Assembly: GCA_036557885.1 (NCBI GenBank)
Contig: DATBGS010000126.1
Coordinates: 1-64,000, forward strand
Direction of reading: 5' to 3'
Length of the DNA: 64,000 bases
DNA from: DATBGS01 sp036557885
GTDB taxonomy: Bacteria > Chloroflexota > Ktedonobacteria > Ktedonobacterales > DATBGS01
Positions 34,900-44,800 of this stretch are shown here, in pieces. The notes below the pieces were generated by a model that was given only the letters and a program-made list of their open reading frames with translations, was not told the DNA's origin and made no database searches. The position numbers and the translations under genes are program-made. The first letter of the stretch is position 1. The number at the start of each line of letters is the position of its first letter.

Positions 34900-35649
34900 A
34901 TGCAAAACCGGAAACTTTCAGAAGCACTGGCGGGGTTGGTGGGTGCCAGCGAAGTTGAGCGCGGAACGAGGCTGGGCATCCTTGCCGGGTGCGTTGCCTT
35001 GATCCTCTTGTTTGGCGCCGGGGCGCTCGCTCAGAAAACATCCAACACGGTTGACTTTGCTCAGGGGCAATATGCCGGACTCGTGATCAGGCTGGTTGCG
35101 GGGTTTGTCGTCCTGGTATTTGCTTTGATTTTGGCGTATTACGCGGGGCTGAGCGCGCCAGAAGCAAAAACAGGAGAACCCACCAGGGCGGGGATGCTCG
35201 CTGGCGCGCTGACGATGGTACTCTTCTGGGTGGGGCAGACAATTTTTGCGCTGGTAGACAGCGCGCGCGCTCCAGAGGGCCTCCAGTTAGATGAGTTCCT
35301 TCGCAGCCGCTTTATTGCCGGATTGGGCTTCTTTGTCGTCGGTGGACTGTTCGGCTGGTGGGGCTGTCGCAGCGCGGCCCGTCGTGCCCGCTCCATTTTC
35401 ACCCTGTCAGACTCCTCACTCCCCTTAACTCACACGAGCAGCGGGCTGACTTTTTCAGATACCCTGAGAAGCACTACCGCGAGTTCGCGGCCCCTTGAGC
35501 CAGCCCCCATTGCCAGCAAACCAGTTGAGCAGCAAAATGACCCCGCTGAAGAGCGGACGTTGGCAGGGAGTCAAGAAGAGCCAGCAGGCACCGCAATCCA
35601 GGAGGAGATGCGTCAGGAGGGGATGAGCCAGGAAGAATTTGGCAATTGA
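34900..35649 (+). CDS. Four-helix membrane protein with Glu/Gln-rich tail, unknown
   Basis: The 249-residue protein has four predicted transmembrane segments: around GILAGCVALILLFGAGALA, LVAGFVVLVFALILAYYAGL, MLAGALTMVLFWVGQTIFAL and FIAGLGFFVVGGLFGWWG. A hydrophilic tail rich in Ser, Glu and Gln follows. GGGAGGAGG precedes the ATG at 34900. It follows lgt by 95 bp. No family is recognised. Confidence 0.7.
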   Translation: MQNRKLSEALAGLVGASEVERGTRLGILAGCVALILLFGAGALAQKTSNTVDFAQGQYAGLVIRLVAGFVVLVFALILAYYAGLSAPEAKTGEPTRAGMLAGALTMVLFWVGQTIFALVDSARAPEGLQLDEFLRSRFIAGLGFFVVGGLFGWWGCRSAARRARSIFTLSDSSLPLTHTSSGLTFSDTLRSTTASSRPLEPAPIASKPVEQQNDPAEERTLAGSQEEPAGTAIQEEMRQEGMSQEEFGN

Positions 35650-35700
35650 GGCAGGCAGATGTAGGACAGCGGGCAGGCGAAAGAAACAAGAAAAGAACAA

Positions 35701-35730
35701 CCCAGAAGGAAGGCAGCCCCTCCTTCTGGG
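35701..35730 (-). terminator. Terminator of the receiver-domain gene
   Basis: A perfect 10-bp stem (CCCAGAAGGA/TCCTTCTGGG) with a 10-nt loop is followed on the minus strand by a T-rich run (TTGTTCTTTTCTTG). It lies 4 bp beyond the stop codon. Confidence 0.75.
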
Positions 35731-35734
35731 GAGA

Positions 35735-36151
35735 TCACGCCCGCACCTCAGAGACAAATGGCTCCAGTAACTCCAGCAGTTGGTTGACATCAAACGGCTT
35801 TGCCAGGTAGCCATCGGCCCCCAGGTCTTGGGCCTGCTCCAGCTTTTCCCCCGCCGACATCAGCACCACCGAAAACTGCGCGCGCAAAGTGGGACGTTCG
35901 CGGAGAGTCCGGCAAAGCTCCCAGCCGTCCATGATGGGCATCATCAAATCCAACAGGACAACCTGATAGTTGCTGGCCTCAAGCAAAGCCAGCGCCTCGC
36001 GCCCATCACGAGCGGTTTCAGCCGAAAAGCCTTCCAGCGAGAGCACATCTACCAACATCTTACGAATAGCCGCATCATCATCCACAACCAACACCCTGGG
36101 CAAGCCAGCCACATCTCCCTGAGCAGGCGTGGCGTTAGGAAACACCTGCAT
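35735..36151 (-). CDS. Single-domain response regulator (receiver only)
   Basis: The 138-residue protein is one receiver domain: VVDDD acidic pair, the phospho-acceptor Asp in VVLLDLMMPIMDGW, SAGEK and a switch Lys in YLAKPF. There is no output domain, so it probably relays signal by protein contact. The ATG at 36151 has AGAGGTG upstream and starts just before the domain; the longer frame to 36304 crosses a palindrome and is unlikely. It lies 150 bp downstream of the multi-GAF kinase on the same strand and is its likely partner. Confidence 0.88.
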   Translation of the reverse strand: MQVFPNATPAQGDVAGLPRVLVVDDDAAIRKMLVDVLSLEGFSAETARDGREALALLEASNYQVVLLDLMMPIMDGWELCRTLRERPTLRAQFSVVLMSAGEKLEQAQDLGADGYLAKPFDVNQLLELLEPFVSEVRA

Positions 36152-36268
36152 AAGAAAAACACCTCTTTCGCCACTGACGGATAAGTCCGATCCAGAGGGT
36201 ACCAGCGACATTGCTGGCAGGCACCCTTTCCCCTGAAAAACAGGGCTTATAAGGCTGCACCCCTCTGC

Positions 36269-36284
36269 ACGTTGTGTACAACGT
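36269..36284. promoter_or_regulatory. Inverted repeat upstream of the receiver gene
   Basis: ACGTTGT-GT-ACAACGT has 7-bp arms, and a further GTACAAT follows at once. It sits about 120 bp ahead of the response regulator start, between it and the kinase stop. On the minus strand it includes ATTGTACGTT, a core also seen near 9557 and 24164. Confidence 0.4.
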
Positions 36285-36300
36285 ACAATAGCTGTGATCT

Positions 36301-39222
36301 TCACCCCCGTGACGAATGACCTATGCGCGCATTTCCGCCCTGCCCCTCGGCTGGGGGCGTCACCAGGGGCAGCGCAAAGCTAAACCTGGACCCCTGCCCA
36401 GGGGTACTTTCTACCCAGATCAAGCCGCCCATCGCCGTCAGGTACTGGCGACAGATATACAATCCCAGGCCAGTCCCGCGTACTGGCGTCGTCAGGGATT
36501 TCTGAAGCCGGACAAATTTCTGGAAGAGGTGTTTTTGATCTTCCGCAGAGATGCCCTCACCGTGATCAATCACACTGACGATCAGGTGCCCTAATTCAGA
36601 AGGCGAGGCCATCTGCTCGGTTGGCCGGGCGCTGGCCTCATGGGCAGGAACAGCAGGCAGCGGACGGCTGGGAACGCGCGCCCCCTGGGGTGTCTGACGC
36701 GCTGCTTTTCCCACTGCTCCAATGGGTGGGGTAAACGCATGTTCTACACGCGCTACAAAATCAATCGGGCTGGCAGCGGGAGAATACTTGCCAGCGTTGG
36801 TCAGCAAATTGGTCATCACCTGGCGCAGGCGTTCCTGGTCGGCATAGACCCACAACCCAGGCGCAATCTCCACGCGAATTGGCTGCTGTATATCTGGCTG
36901 AATAAGGGCCAGGGCGCTTTCAGCCAGGAGGCGCACCTCCACCGGTTGAAGTGAGAGCGTCAGCTTGCCTGAATCCAGGCGCGAGGCGTCCATGAGGGTT
37001 TGCACCATGCCAACCAACTGCTGGGCGGCGCGCGTAATCTCGGTGGAGAATCGCTGCGCCTGGTCAGCCGTCAACCTGGCGCTGTGGCGTTGCAGCAGCG
37101 AGGCATAGCCATGAATAGCGCTCAGTGGAGTGCGGAACTCGTGCGAAGCCGTAACAATAAAATCATCCTTGAGATGATCCAGTTCTTTCTGCTGTTCCAA
37201 AGCCTGTTGCAGATCGGTAAACAGGCGGGCATTGTGAATAGCAATTGCTGCCTGACTTGCCAATCCCTCCAGCAGCGCCACTTCTTCCGGCGGAAAAAGA
37301 TATCGTTGCCCTGGCGTATATACGCAGAGCATGCCCAGCAGGGTTTCATGCCGTCTGATTGGGAAGAACAGGGCCGAATGAATATCTAAGCGGCGGTATA
37401 ACTCGCCAACAGGTGTCTGCGATTGGCGCTCCGCATCCAGGTGATCGAGAAAAATCTGCTCACCAGCTTTGAGCTTTTTCATCAGCCCTTTTGAGGGGAC
37501 AAAGCGTATCTCTCCCAGGCTGTTCACCCCAAGAGAGCGAATATCTGCATTGGAGGCGCGCACGACCAATGTTTTGTCATCCTCATCGAGCAAAAAGACC
37601 GAACACACTTGCGCAACGGTGAGCAGCTTAAACTGGGTGATCAGATTCTCCAGCGTTTCCTCCAATTGCAAGCTAGAATTGATGGTGAGCACGGCATTAT
37701 TCAGCGCCGCGACCTGGAGCTTACGCGCGATGGCCTGTTCTTGCGAGCGAGCGCTGCGGCTGTGCAGAGCAGCATTTTCCAGGGCAAACGCCGCCGTGCG
37801 CGCAATGGTACTCATCATCTCCAGTTGCTCGCGCCGATAGACGCGCGGAGTATCGCTTGCGACCACCAATGCCCCCAGACTCTCCTCGCTGGCCTGGGTC
37901 AGCATCGGCACCACCAGCAACGATTCAACTTTATGATCAGGCTGCCAGCCTTTCGGCAGCAGGATAGCCTGCTCCAGCGATTTTTCTGCGGAGGGAAACT
38001 GGACCAGTTTCCCCGCTTTGCTATCCGCCCACCAATTGGGCATCTCGGCATCTTTCAGGCGCACCTGCCGGGGATGGCTCTCTTTCCCGGCAATATAGCC
38101 AATCTCCACTTCCTGCCTTTCTTGATGAGAGAGGAGCACAGCAAACGATGGGGCAGCCAGCGTAGCGCTGGCAAGCTGGTGAAGTTCCGTAAAAAGCTGC
38201 TCGCGGTCCAGAGTCGTAGAGAAGTGCAGGCTGGCATCATGCAGCAGATGCAGGAATCTGGCCTGCTGCTCGCGCGTCTCCTCCAGCCAGGCTGCTTGCA
38301 GAGCCAGGGCGATACGGTCTGCATGCAGTTGGAGCAGTTCCGTATGCCGTCTGGTGGCCGACCAGTGGCTATCCTGAATGGAGAGGGCAATCACTCCAAC
38401 AACCGGCTGCGGCGCATCTGCCCCCAGCGGAATCAATACCTGTGGGGCGCGAATTGGCGCGGCAATATACCAGGGGGCCTCTTGATCGGCGGGGGTCGTC
38501 TCATCGCGTGGCAATTCTTTACACTTCTCGCCAGAAAGGACCAGGGCTTGATTGATCTGCCAGATAGAGCCAAGCAATCCTCGCCCTTTGGAATATCCCC
38601 CGGATACCAGGCGCGTGCCTTCTGGGATTGCAGGGGCAGAAGCAGATGATTCACTCAAAGAAGGGGCGGGCATCACAGATGGCGGGAGCGTTCCAGAAGC
38701 TACTAAGGGGCCAGGGGACTCTGGAGCAGACATTACCCCGGAAGCCTGCCGCGAGATCTGCAAGGGCTGGGTTTGCTGCAACTCCACCGAACTACCTTCA
38801 TCCTCGCTCTTGCCAAGCGGTCTGGTACGAGCCGAGGATTGCCCCAACGCAGCCAGGGCCGAATAATGCGCAGCAACTAACCCACTTTCCCTTCGGCAAC
38901 GGACCAGGAGTTGCTGGCCGGTGTGCTCAAGGGTCGCCAGCACCCCACCATCGGCGTGCAGCAGTTCAATAGCTGCATCCAGCGCGCGCAAGTAAAGCTG
39001 CTCATTTGCGGGGAAATCCAGTTGCTTGACCCCAGAAGAAAACTCCAGAGCAGCGCTGGACTGATTGATGGATGAAAGCGGGCGCAGATTGGCCTTATGA
39101 TAGGTTGGGCCGGGAACGCCTTTGGCAAGAGGGAGCGATGCTGGGGCGGAAGGCAGGGCAGCAGCAGCAGAGGTAAGCGACAAGGAGGGAGGCTGGCGAT
39201 CAGTTGGCTCTTTCACACACAT
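36301..39222 (-). CDS. Multi-GAF sensor histidine kinase
   Basis: The 973-residue cytoplasmic kinase begins with a Ser/Pro-rich stretch. At least three GAF-type sensor domains follow: one interrupted by a long low-complexity linker within residues about 70-320, one at about 330-490 and one at about 515-685. The kinase core has the phospho-acceptor in FIVTASHEFRTPLSAIHGYA, N-box RQVMTNLLTNAGKYS, G1 VIDHGEGIS and G2 GTGLGLYICRQYL. A proline/alanine-rich insert lies inside the ATPase domain between N and G1 boxes. The start may be ATG at 39222 or a GTG two codons later with better spacing to AGGGGG. The receiver gene follows. Confidence 0.88.
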   Translation of the reverse strand: MCVKEPTDRQPPSLSLTSAAAALPSAPASLPLAKGVPGPTYHKANLRPLSSINQSSAALEFSSGVKQLDFPANEQLYLRALDAAIELLHADGGVLATLEHTGQQLLVRCRRESGLVAAHYSALAALGQSSARTRPLGKSEDEGSSVELQQTQPLQISRQASGVMSAPESPGPLVASGTLPPSVMPAPSLSESSASAPAIPEGTRLVSGGYSKGRGLLGSIWQINQALVLSGEKCKELPRDETTPADQEAPWYIAAPIRAPQVLIPLGADAPQPVVGVIALSIQDSHWSATRRHTELLQLHADRIALALQAAWLEETREQQARFLHLLHDASLHFSTTLDREQLFTELHQLASATLAAPSFAVLLSHQERQEVEIGYIAGKESHPRQVRLKDAEMPNWWADSKAGKLVQFPSAEKSLEQAILLPKGWQPDHKVESLLVVPMLTQASEESLGALVVASDTPRVYRREQLEMMSTIARTAAFALENAALHSRSARSQEQAIARKLQVAALNNAVLTINSSLQLEETLENLITQFKLLTVAQVCSVFLLDEDDKTLVVRASNADIRSLGVNSLGEIRFVPSKGLMKKLKAGEQIFLDHLDAERQSQTPVGELYRRLDIHSALFFPIRRHETLLGMLCVYTPGQRYLFPPEEVALLEGLASQAAIAIHNARLFTDLQQALEQQKELDHLKDDFIVTASHEFRTPLSAIHGYASLLQRHSARLTADQAQRFSTEITRAAQQLVGMVQTLMDASRLDSGKLTLSLQPVEVRLLAESALALIQPDIQQPIRVEIAPGLWVYADQERLRQVMTNLLTNAGKYSPAASPIDFVARVEHAFTPPIGAVGKAARQTPQGARVPSRPLPAVPAHEASARPTEQMASPSELGHLIVSVIDHGEGISAEDQKHLFQKFVRLQKSLTTPVRGTGLGLYICRQYLTAMGGLIWVESTPGQGSRFSFALPLVTPPAEGQGGNARIGHSSRG

Positions 39223-39433
39223 CCCCCTGGCAGAGAAGTTTTCTCAGCGCACCACAAAAGATGCGGACAGACGTTCCAGATGATGTCGGCATCCACAGCT
39301 ACCAACAAAAACAGTGCCAGAATAGCACAGGTAGAAGCATGGCGCAAGTTTGATCTGCCGGTGGACGTTTGACAGGGTATTGCGTCAGCGGCTATCATGA
39401 GAGAAACCGTTCCCATTCCAGAAAGGGCAAGCC

Positions 39434-40744
39434 ATGACCGTCACAGGGACACCAGGCCAGACAGGAAAGAATCTCCAATCAAGCGGCAACCGCAGCCAAT
39501 TTTACAAGCACCAACTCAGTAACGGGTTGCAGATTTTGGGCGAACGCATGCCCGATTTCGAGTCGGTTGCGGTGGCGTTCCATGTGCGCACTGGCGCCCG
39601 CGATGAGCCAGACCAGCGTGTCTTTGGTGTCTCGCATTTCCTGGAGCATATGGTCTTTAAGGGCACCCCGAAGCGCTCGGCTGAAGAGATCAGCCTGGCT
39701 TTTAACAACATCGGCGCCGAGTTTAACGCCTTCACCTCGCTGGAGCAAACCTTTTATTACGCGCGTGTGTTGGGAGAAAATCTGGCGCCTGCCGTCGAAC
39801 TGCTGGCCGATATGATGCGCCCCAGGCTGGATAAAGATGAATTTAACACCGAGCGCGGCGTCATCATCGAAGAGATTGCCCGCTCTGAAGAAGTTCCCGC
39901 GCGCCAGGCATATCGCTGGCTGATGCGCCACTATTTTGACTCGCACCCCCTGGGGCGCGAGGTACTTGGCTCGCGCGAAAGCATCAGCGAGATGGACGTT
40001 GAGTGGATGCGCGAGTATTGGCAGCAGCGCTACAGCGCCAACAATCTGATTCTGGCGGTGGCAGGCAACTTCCAATGGGAACAGGTGGTGGAACTGGCCG
40101 AGCGCTATTGCTCCTCCTGGCCGCACGGCGAAGCCGGGCGCAAGCTCGCGCCTTATACACCCGCCAAGGCGGTGACGGCTGTCTGCCAGAAAGAAAAGCT
40201 CCAGCAGGAGCAGATTTTGCTGGCCTTCCCCTCGCTGGGGCAGGAAGACCCCGACTATTACGCGATGGACCTGGCTTGCCTGGTGCTGGGAGATGGCAGC
40301 GGCTCGCGGTTGTTCTGGAATATCCATCAAAAAGGGCTGGCTGAGGCCGCTGTTGCCGGGCTGATGTCGTTTGAGGGGACTGGCCTGGTGGAACTCTACG
40401 CCACCACCAACCCAACCGACGCCCCAGAGGTGCTGCGGTTGATGCTGGACGAACTCAAAAAGCTGGAAGCGCATGGTGTGGAGGAAGACGAACTACGCCG
40501 GGCCAAAGACAAGCTGATTAGCCGGATTGTCTTGCAGGCAGAGCATACCAGCAGCCGCATGCAATCGCTTCCGGCAAGCTGGATTTCCGAAGGGAAGCTC
40601 AAGTCCACCGAAGAGGAAGTGGCCGATGTAGAGGCGGTCACGGTGGAGAAAGTGCGCCAGACGCTGGCGCGTTTCCCCATCAGCGAAAAGCTGGTGGTCA
40701 CAGCCTACGGGCCGTTGGATGCCCAGGCGTTGGGCCTGAGTTAG
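39434..40744 (+). CDS. M16-family zinc metallopeptidase
   Basis: The 436-residue protein has the inverted zinc motif HFLEH in FGVSHFLEHMVFKGT. The third ligand region lies about 75 residues downstream in ERGVIIEEIAR, and the C-terminal inactive half has FPSLGQEDPDYYAMDL and GDGSGSRLFWNI. M16B peptidases of this single-chain type degrade peptides or process precursors. The gene stands alone with its own terminator. GAAAGGG lies upstream of the ATG. Confidence 0.92.
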   Translation: MTVTGTPGQTGKNLQSSGNRSQFYKHQLSNGLQILGERMPDFESVAVAFHVRTGARDEPDQRVFGVSHFLEHMVFKGTPKRSAEEISLAFNNIGAEFNAFTSLEQTFYYARVLGENLAPAVELLADMMRPRLDKDEFNTERGVIIEEIARSEEVPARQAYRWLMRHYFDSHPLGREVLGSRESISEMDVEWMREYWQQRYSANNLILAVAGNFQWEQVVELAERYCSSWPHGEAGRKLAPYTPAKAVTAVCQKEKLQQEQILLAFPSLGQEDPDYYAMDLACLVLGDGSGSRLFWNIHQKGLAEAAVAGLMSFEGTGLVELYATTNPTDAPEVLRLMLDELKKLEAHGVEEDELRRAKDKLISRIVLQAEHTSSRMQSLPASWISEGKLKSTEEEVADVEAVTVEKVRQTLARFPISEKLVVTAYGPLDAQALGLS

Positions 40745-40780
40745 CGCTTCAGGCGGAGGGGAAGAAGCCTCAATGAGCAT

Positions 40781-40813
40781 GGGACGCGGTGACGCTGAAT
40801 GTCACCGCGTCCC
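40781..40813. terminator. Terminator between convergent M16 peptidase and threonine dehydratase genes
   Basis: A perfect 13-bp stem (GGGACGCGGTGAC/GTCACCGCGTCCC) has a 7-nt loop. The run of pyrimidines downstream on the plus strand is T/C mixed (GTTCCTCTCCTTC), so termination may be moderate. Confidence 0.65.
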
Positions 40814-40837
40814 GTTCCTCTCCTTCTGCTTTGCTCT

Positions 40838-41794
40838 CTAAAGCACCTGCTTCAGCCGCTCCCGATCAATATTCCCACCGCTGAGAATAGCCACCACCTT
40901 CTCGCCTTCGTTCACCTTGACCTTTCCAGAAAGCAGCGCCGCGATACTGGCGGCGGCGGCTGGCTCTGGCAGCAGTTTGCAGCGCTCCAGCACCAGTCCC
41001 AGCGCCGAGCTAATCTCCTCGTCGGTCACCAGCACCAGATCATCCACCAGCTTCTGGACGATAGCCAGGGTGAGTTCACCGGCAAACGGCGCCGAGAGGC
41101 CATCGGCAATGGTCGTGATTTTCTCCAGCGGCACCGGTTTCCCCGCTGCCACCGCCTTGTGCATACTGGGTGCCCCTTCTGGCTCAACCAGCACTATACG
41201 AGTCTGGGGGCGCCGCGCTTTGATCGCCACTGCTACCCCAGAAACCAGCCCGCCTCCGCCGCATGGCGCAATCACCACATCTGGATCAGGCAAATCCTCA
41301 AGAATCTCCAAGCCCACTGTACCCTGCCCAGCAATGATGCGCGGGTCATCGAATGGTGGGATAAAGAGCAGCCCACGCTCGCGCTCAAGCTGATGCGCGT
41401 GATCAAAGATACCCGCCATACTCGTGCCAAAGAGCACGACCTCTGCCCCGTAGCCGCGCGTGGCGTTGACCTTGCTGCGCACCGCAGTTTCGGCCATGAC
41501 CACCGTTGCAGGCACGCCCTCGGCGGCTGCACTCCAGGCCACCGCCTGGGCATGGTTCCCCGCCGAAACTGTAATCAGCCCACGCTGTTTTTGCTCCGCG
41601 CTTACGCCAGCCAGCTTATTCAGCGCGCCGCGCACTTTGAACGCGCCGGTCTTTTGCAGCAGTTCAGCCTTTAAAAAGAGGCGCACATGTGGCTGGGCCA
41701 TCTCGCCCAGCGAATGGGCGGAAAGCAGCGGAGTGCGATGCAGCCGCCCAGCAATAACATGCTGAGCTTCTAGCACATCTTCGAGCGTGACCAT
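40838..41794 (-). CDS. Threonine dehydratase (short, catabolic type)
   Basis: This is a PLP enzyme of fold type II with 318 residues. The Schiff-base lysine lies in KTGAFKVRGA, the substrate loop in VSAGNHAQ, the phosphate cup in CGGGGLVSG, and the C-terminal SGGN closes the site. It lacks the C-terminal regulatory ACT-like domain of biosynthetic IlvA and resembles TdcB or serine racemase. It deaminates threonine to 2-oxobutyrate. Serine racemase activity cannot be excluded. Confidence 0.9.
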   Translation of the reverse strand: MVTLEDVLEAQHVIAGRLHRTPLLSAHSLGEMAQPHVRLFLKAELLQKTGAFKVRGALNKLAGVSAEQKQRGLITVSAGNHAQAVAWSAAAEGVPATVVMAETAVRSKVNATRGYGAEVVLFGTSMAGIFDHAHQLERERGLLFIPPFDDPRIIAGQGTVGLEILEDLPDPDVVIAPCGGGGLVSGVAVAIKARRPQTRIVLVEPEGAPSMHKAVAAGKPVPLEKITTIADGLSAPFAGELTLAIVQKLVDDLVLVTDEEISSALGLVLERCKLLPEPAAAASIAALLSGKVKVNEGEKVVAILSGGNIDRERLKQVL

Positions 41795-41871
41795 AGCAGG
41801 GTATCTCCTCTACAACATCGGTTTTTACTACGGCAGTGGTTTTTAGCGGTGCCCCTGGCCGCTGGCATCAT

Positions 41872-44800
41872 TCATTCAGCCGGACAGATCAGAACAAAAG
41901 GGCAGCGCGGGCAAGCAGAGCGATCAGGTTTTGGGGGATAGCGCCGGGCGTGTAGTCCCGCCAGCGCTGCCTCAATTTCTGCGCGGCGATTCTGCGCGCC
42001 ACGACTATTCAAGGGGATGGGAATCAGCGCTCCAGTGCTCAAGTTTTGCTCATAGACTTCTACCGGACGATCAGGCGTGCGCTGCTCCTGGGCCAGCGCG
42101 TAGATCAGGTGGCGCGCTGCCACCTGCGGCGCCTCATCATCCTTTCCTCCCATCCTATGACGCACCAGGCGTACTGGCCGCTGCCCCGCGCGATCAGCAG
42201 AACTCTCTCCCGATGCGGGCACCGTCTCATCATCAATACGGTCAATCGTTACCTGGATAGTTTGTTCGGCAATGCGCGCCTGAAGCTTTTGGGCAAGGCG
42301 GCTGCCTGCCTCCAGTTTAAGCGCGCCAGAGTGCTGCGCCTCCGTTGTCTGATGCTCTCGTGCCTGCTCCTCCCCCGCTTGCTCGCTGCTGACTCCTGCC
42401 AGGTTAGACCAAACGGCCTCCACTAATCGCTGCCCATGCTCCAGATACGTTTCGGCAAAGGGATGATCTTCCGGCCCTTGCAGGAGCCACTGCTCGGCAA
42501 AAATTTCGCGTGCAGCTTCCAGACTCAACGCGGGTTCAGGTTGGCTGTCTCTTGTTGGGGCATCGGTGGCAGATCGCGTGGCACTAGCAAGCAGGCCGAC
42601 TGAGAAGTGCTCATGCAGGGCGCGCAGCGTGCTCTGTACTACCGCATAAAACTGACGATAGCCGCGCTCATTGGGCTGGAACGCATAGAGATAACGGTAT
42701 TTATACTGCCGGGGACAGCGCAGATATGTCTCCAAAGCCCCTACGCTCAACGTAGCTGGCGGCGCAAGCGTGAGTGGTATTGGCTCAGACTGAACTGCAT
42801 CATCTCGCTGTGTGGCTCCCAGCAGGGCAAGCTCCGCGCCCTCCCAACGCACAGAGCGTAACCGCGAACCCGTCGCAACCTCAATATAGCGCAAGAAATC
42901 GGATGGAGAGTAGCGCCGCCCCTTATATTTCTCAGCCCGGCTCAAAATCAACTCATCGCGCGCCCGCGTCAGAGCGACATAAAAGAGGCAGGCTTCATCC
43001 AGCAAATGAGCGGCGCGCGCATCCTCGCGATTGCGCGCCGATTCATCCTCGCACAAGCCAGGCGGCGGCGGGGCTGTCTCGCCCCTGCGGGCAAAGGGAA
43101 AGCGGTTCTGGGCCAGTTGAGGCAGATAGACTACCGGAAATTCCAATCCTTTGCTCGCATGCACTGTCATCACCCGCACCACATCCTCCGCCTCGCTCTC
43201 GCGCTCTTCTCCTTCGCGTCGGGCATTCCCATCAGCGCGTAGCTCCATTAACACGCGCAGGTAGTCTAGAAAGCGTTCCCACTGCCGACCTTCATCAAGC
43301 TGCGCCTGCGCTTCCTCAAGTGTGCCATGTTTTTCAAGTAACTTGCGCTCCTGCGCGTCAAAGCGTCGGGCAAGGTCAAGCAAACCACGCATATGCTCCA
43401 GGCGCAGGCGGCTGGCTCGATCAGTGGCTATCAGCAAGTTCTGCACGCGGCTGGTATGGATGAAGAGATAGCGCGCGAGCAGCGTCCACAGATCGGGCGC
43501 CGCGCGCAGATCGGTTAGGATGGCCGTCAGGCGCATCAGCCCATCAAAGCCTTGTGGCGAAAGCGGGGGGAAATTCTCTGGCTGCCAGAGCAGCATCCCC
43601 GCAGGCAGCTCCAGGCGCTGCGCCGCTGCAAAAAACGCCAGCAAATCATCAGATGGGATGGCATGCTCAGGCTGGTGTCCGGCGCGCAGCAGGCCCATGC
43701 CGCTTGGGTCAGCCAGCAGGGAGATGATCGCCAGAACATCCTTTACTTCGGATTGCTCCAGCAGCCCACCGCCCATGCCAACTGGAATCCCGGCATGCTC
43801 CAGCCCTTCGGCAATCACGCGCGCGTGTTCCCGCGTCCGACATAAAATCACCTGATCTCGGTAGGGCGTGCCCGCGCGGTAGCGCTGCGCAATTTCGTTT
43901 GCCAGGCCAGCAACTTCAGTGTATTCATCGGGCGCCGTTGCCAGCGTCAACAATAGGTCGGCTGACGCAGAACGCACCGCTTCCTGCCGAGTGGAAATAA
44001 CAGCCTGCGCTGCCTGTTCCACCTGTCCAGGCTGCCCCTGCGGCCCATCGGGTATGTGCTCTGCCGCCTGTCCTGCTCCTTGGGATTCTGGATGCAGGAC
44101 CGCCTCACGAAAGGCGCCTGCCGCTGCCACAATATCAGGCATGGAGCGATAATTGCGGCTCAGCGGAAAGACCCGCGCCCCTGGGTAGTCGCGGTGAAAC
44201 TGCCCAATATTGGCAGGTGAGGCGCCACGAAAGCGATAAATAGCCTGATCCTGGTCGCCCACCACCCAGATATTCGCCCGCTCGCCTGCCAGCAGCTTGA
44301 GCAGCACACCACTGGCGCGGTTAATATCCTGAAACTCATCCACCAGAATCTGCCTATAGCGCTCCTGCACTTCCGCCAGCACAGCGGGCTGCCCTCGTAG
44401 AAACCGCACCGTGAGCAAGATCAGATCACCAAAATCAGCATCCCCCTGGACAGCCAAAGCCTCCTGATAGGTCTGATAGACCAGCGCCACCTCACACGCC
44501 TTTTCCGCTTTGAGCCGCTCCTCATCTGACTCTGCCGAGGCCCTTGCCGCCTCAGCCAGGCGCAGGTAGTCTTCTGGTGCGGCAAGCTCATCTTTCGCCC
44601 GTGAAACCGCGCCCAGGAGCGAGGCAAAATGCAGTTCAGGGTGGCTGAGGTGCGCGTAATGCTGCAACGACAGACGGCTTGCCAACCGACGCAGCAGAAA
44701 ATAGCCATCAGGCGTATCTAGCAAGGCAAAATCTGGACGCAGCCCCACCTGGGCAGCGTAGGAGCGCAAGAGTTCCACACAGAAGCTATGGAACGTACTG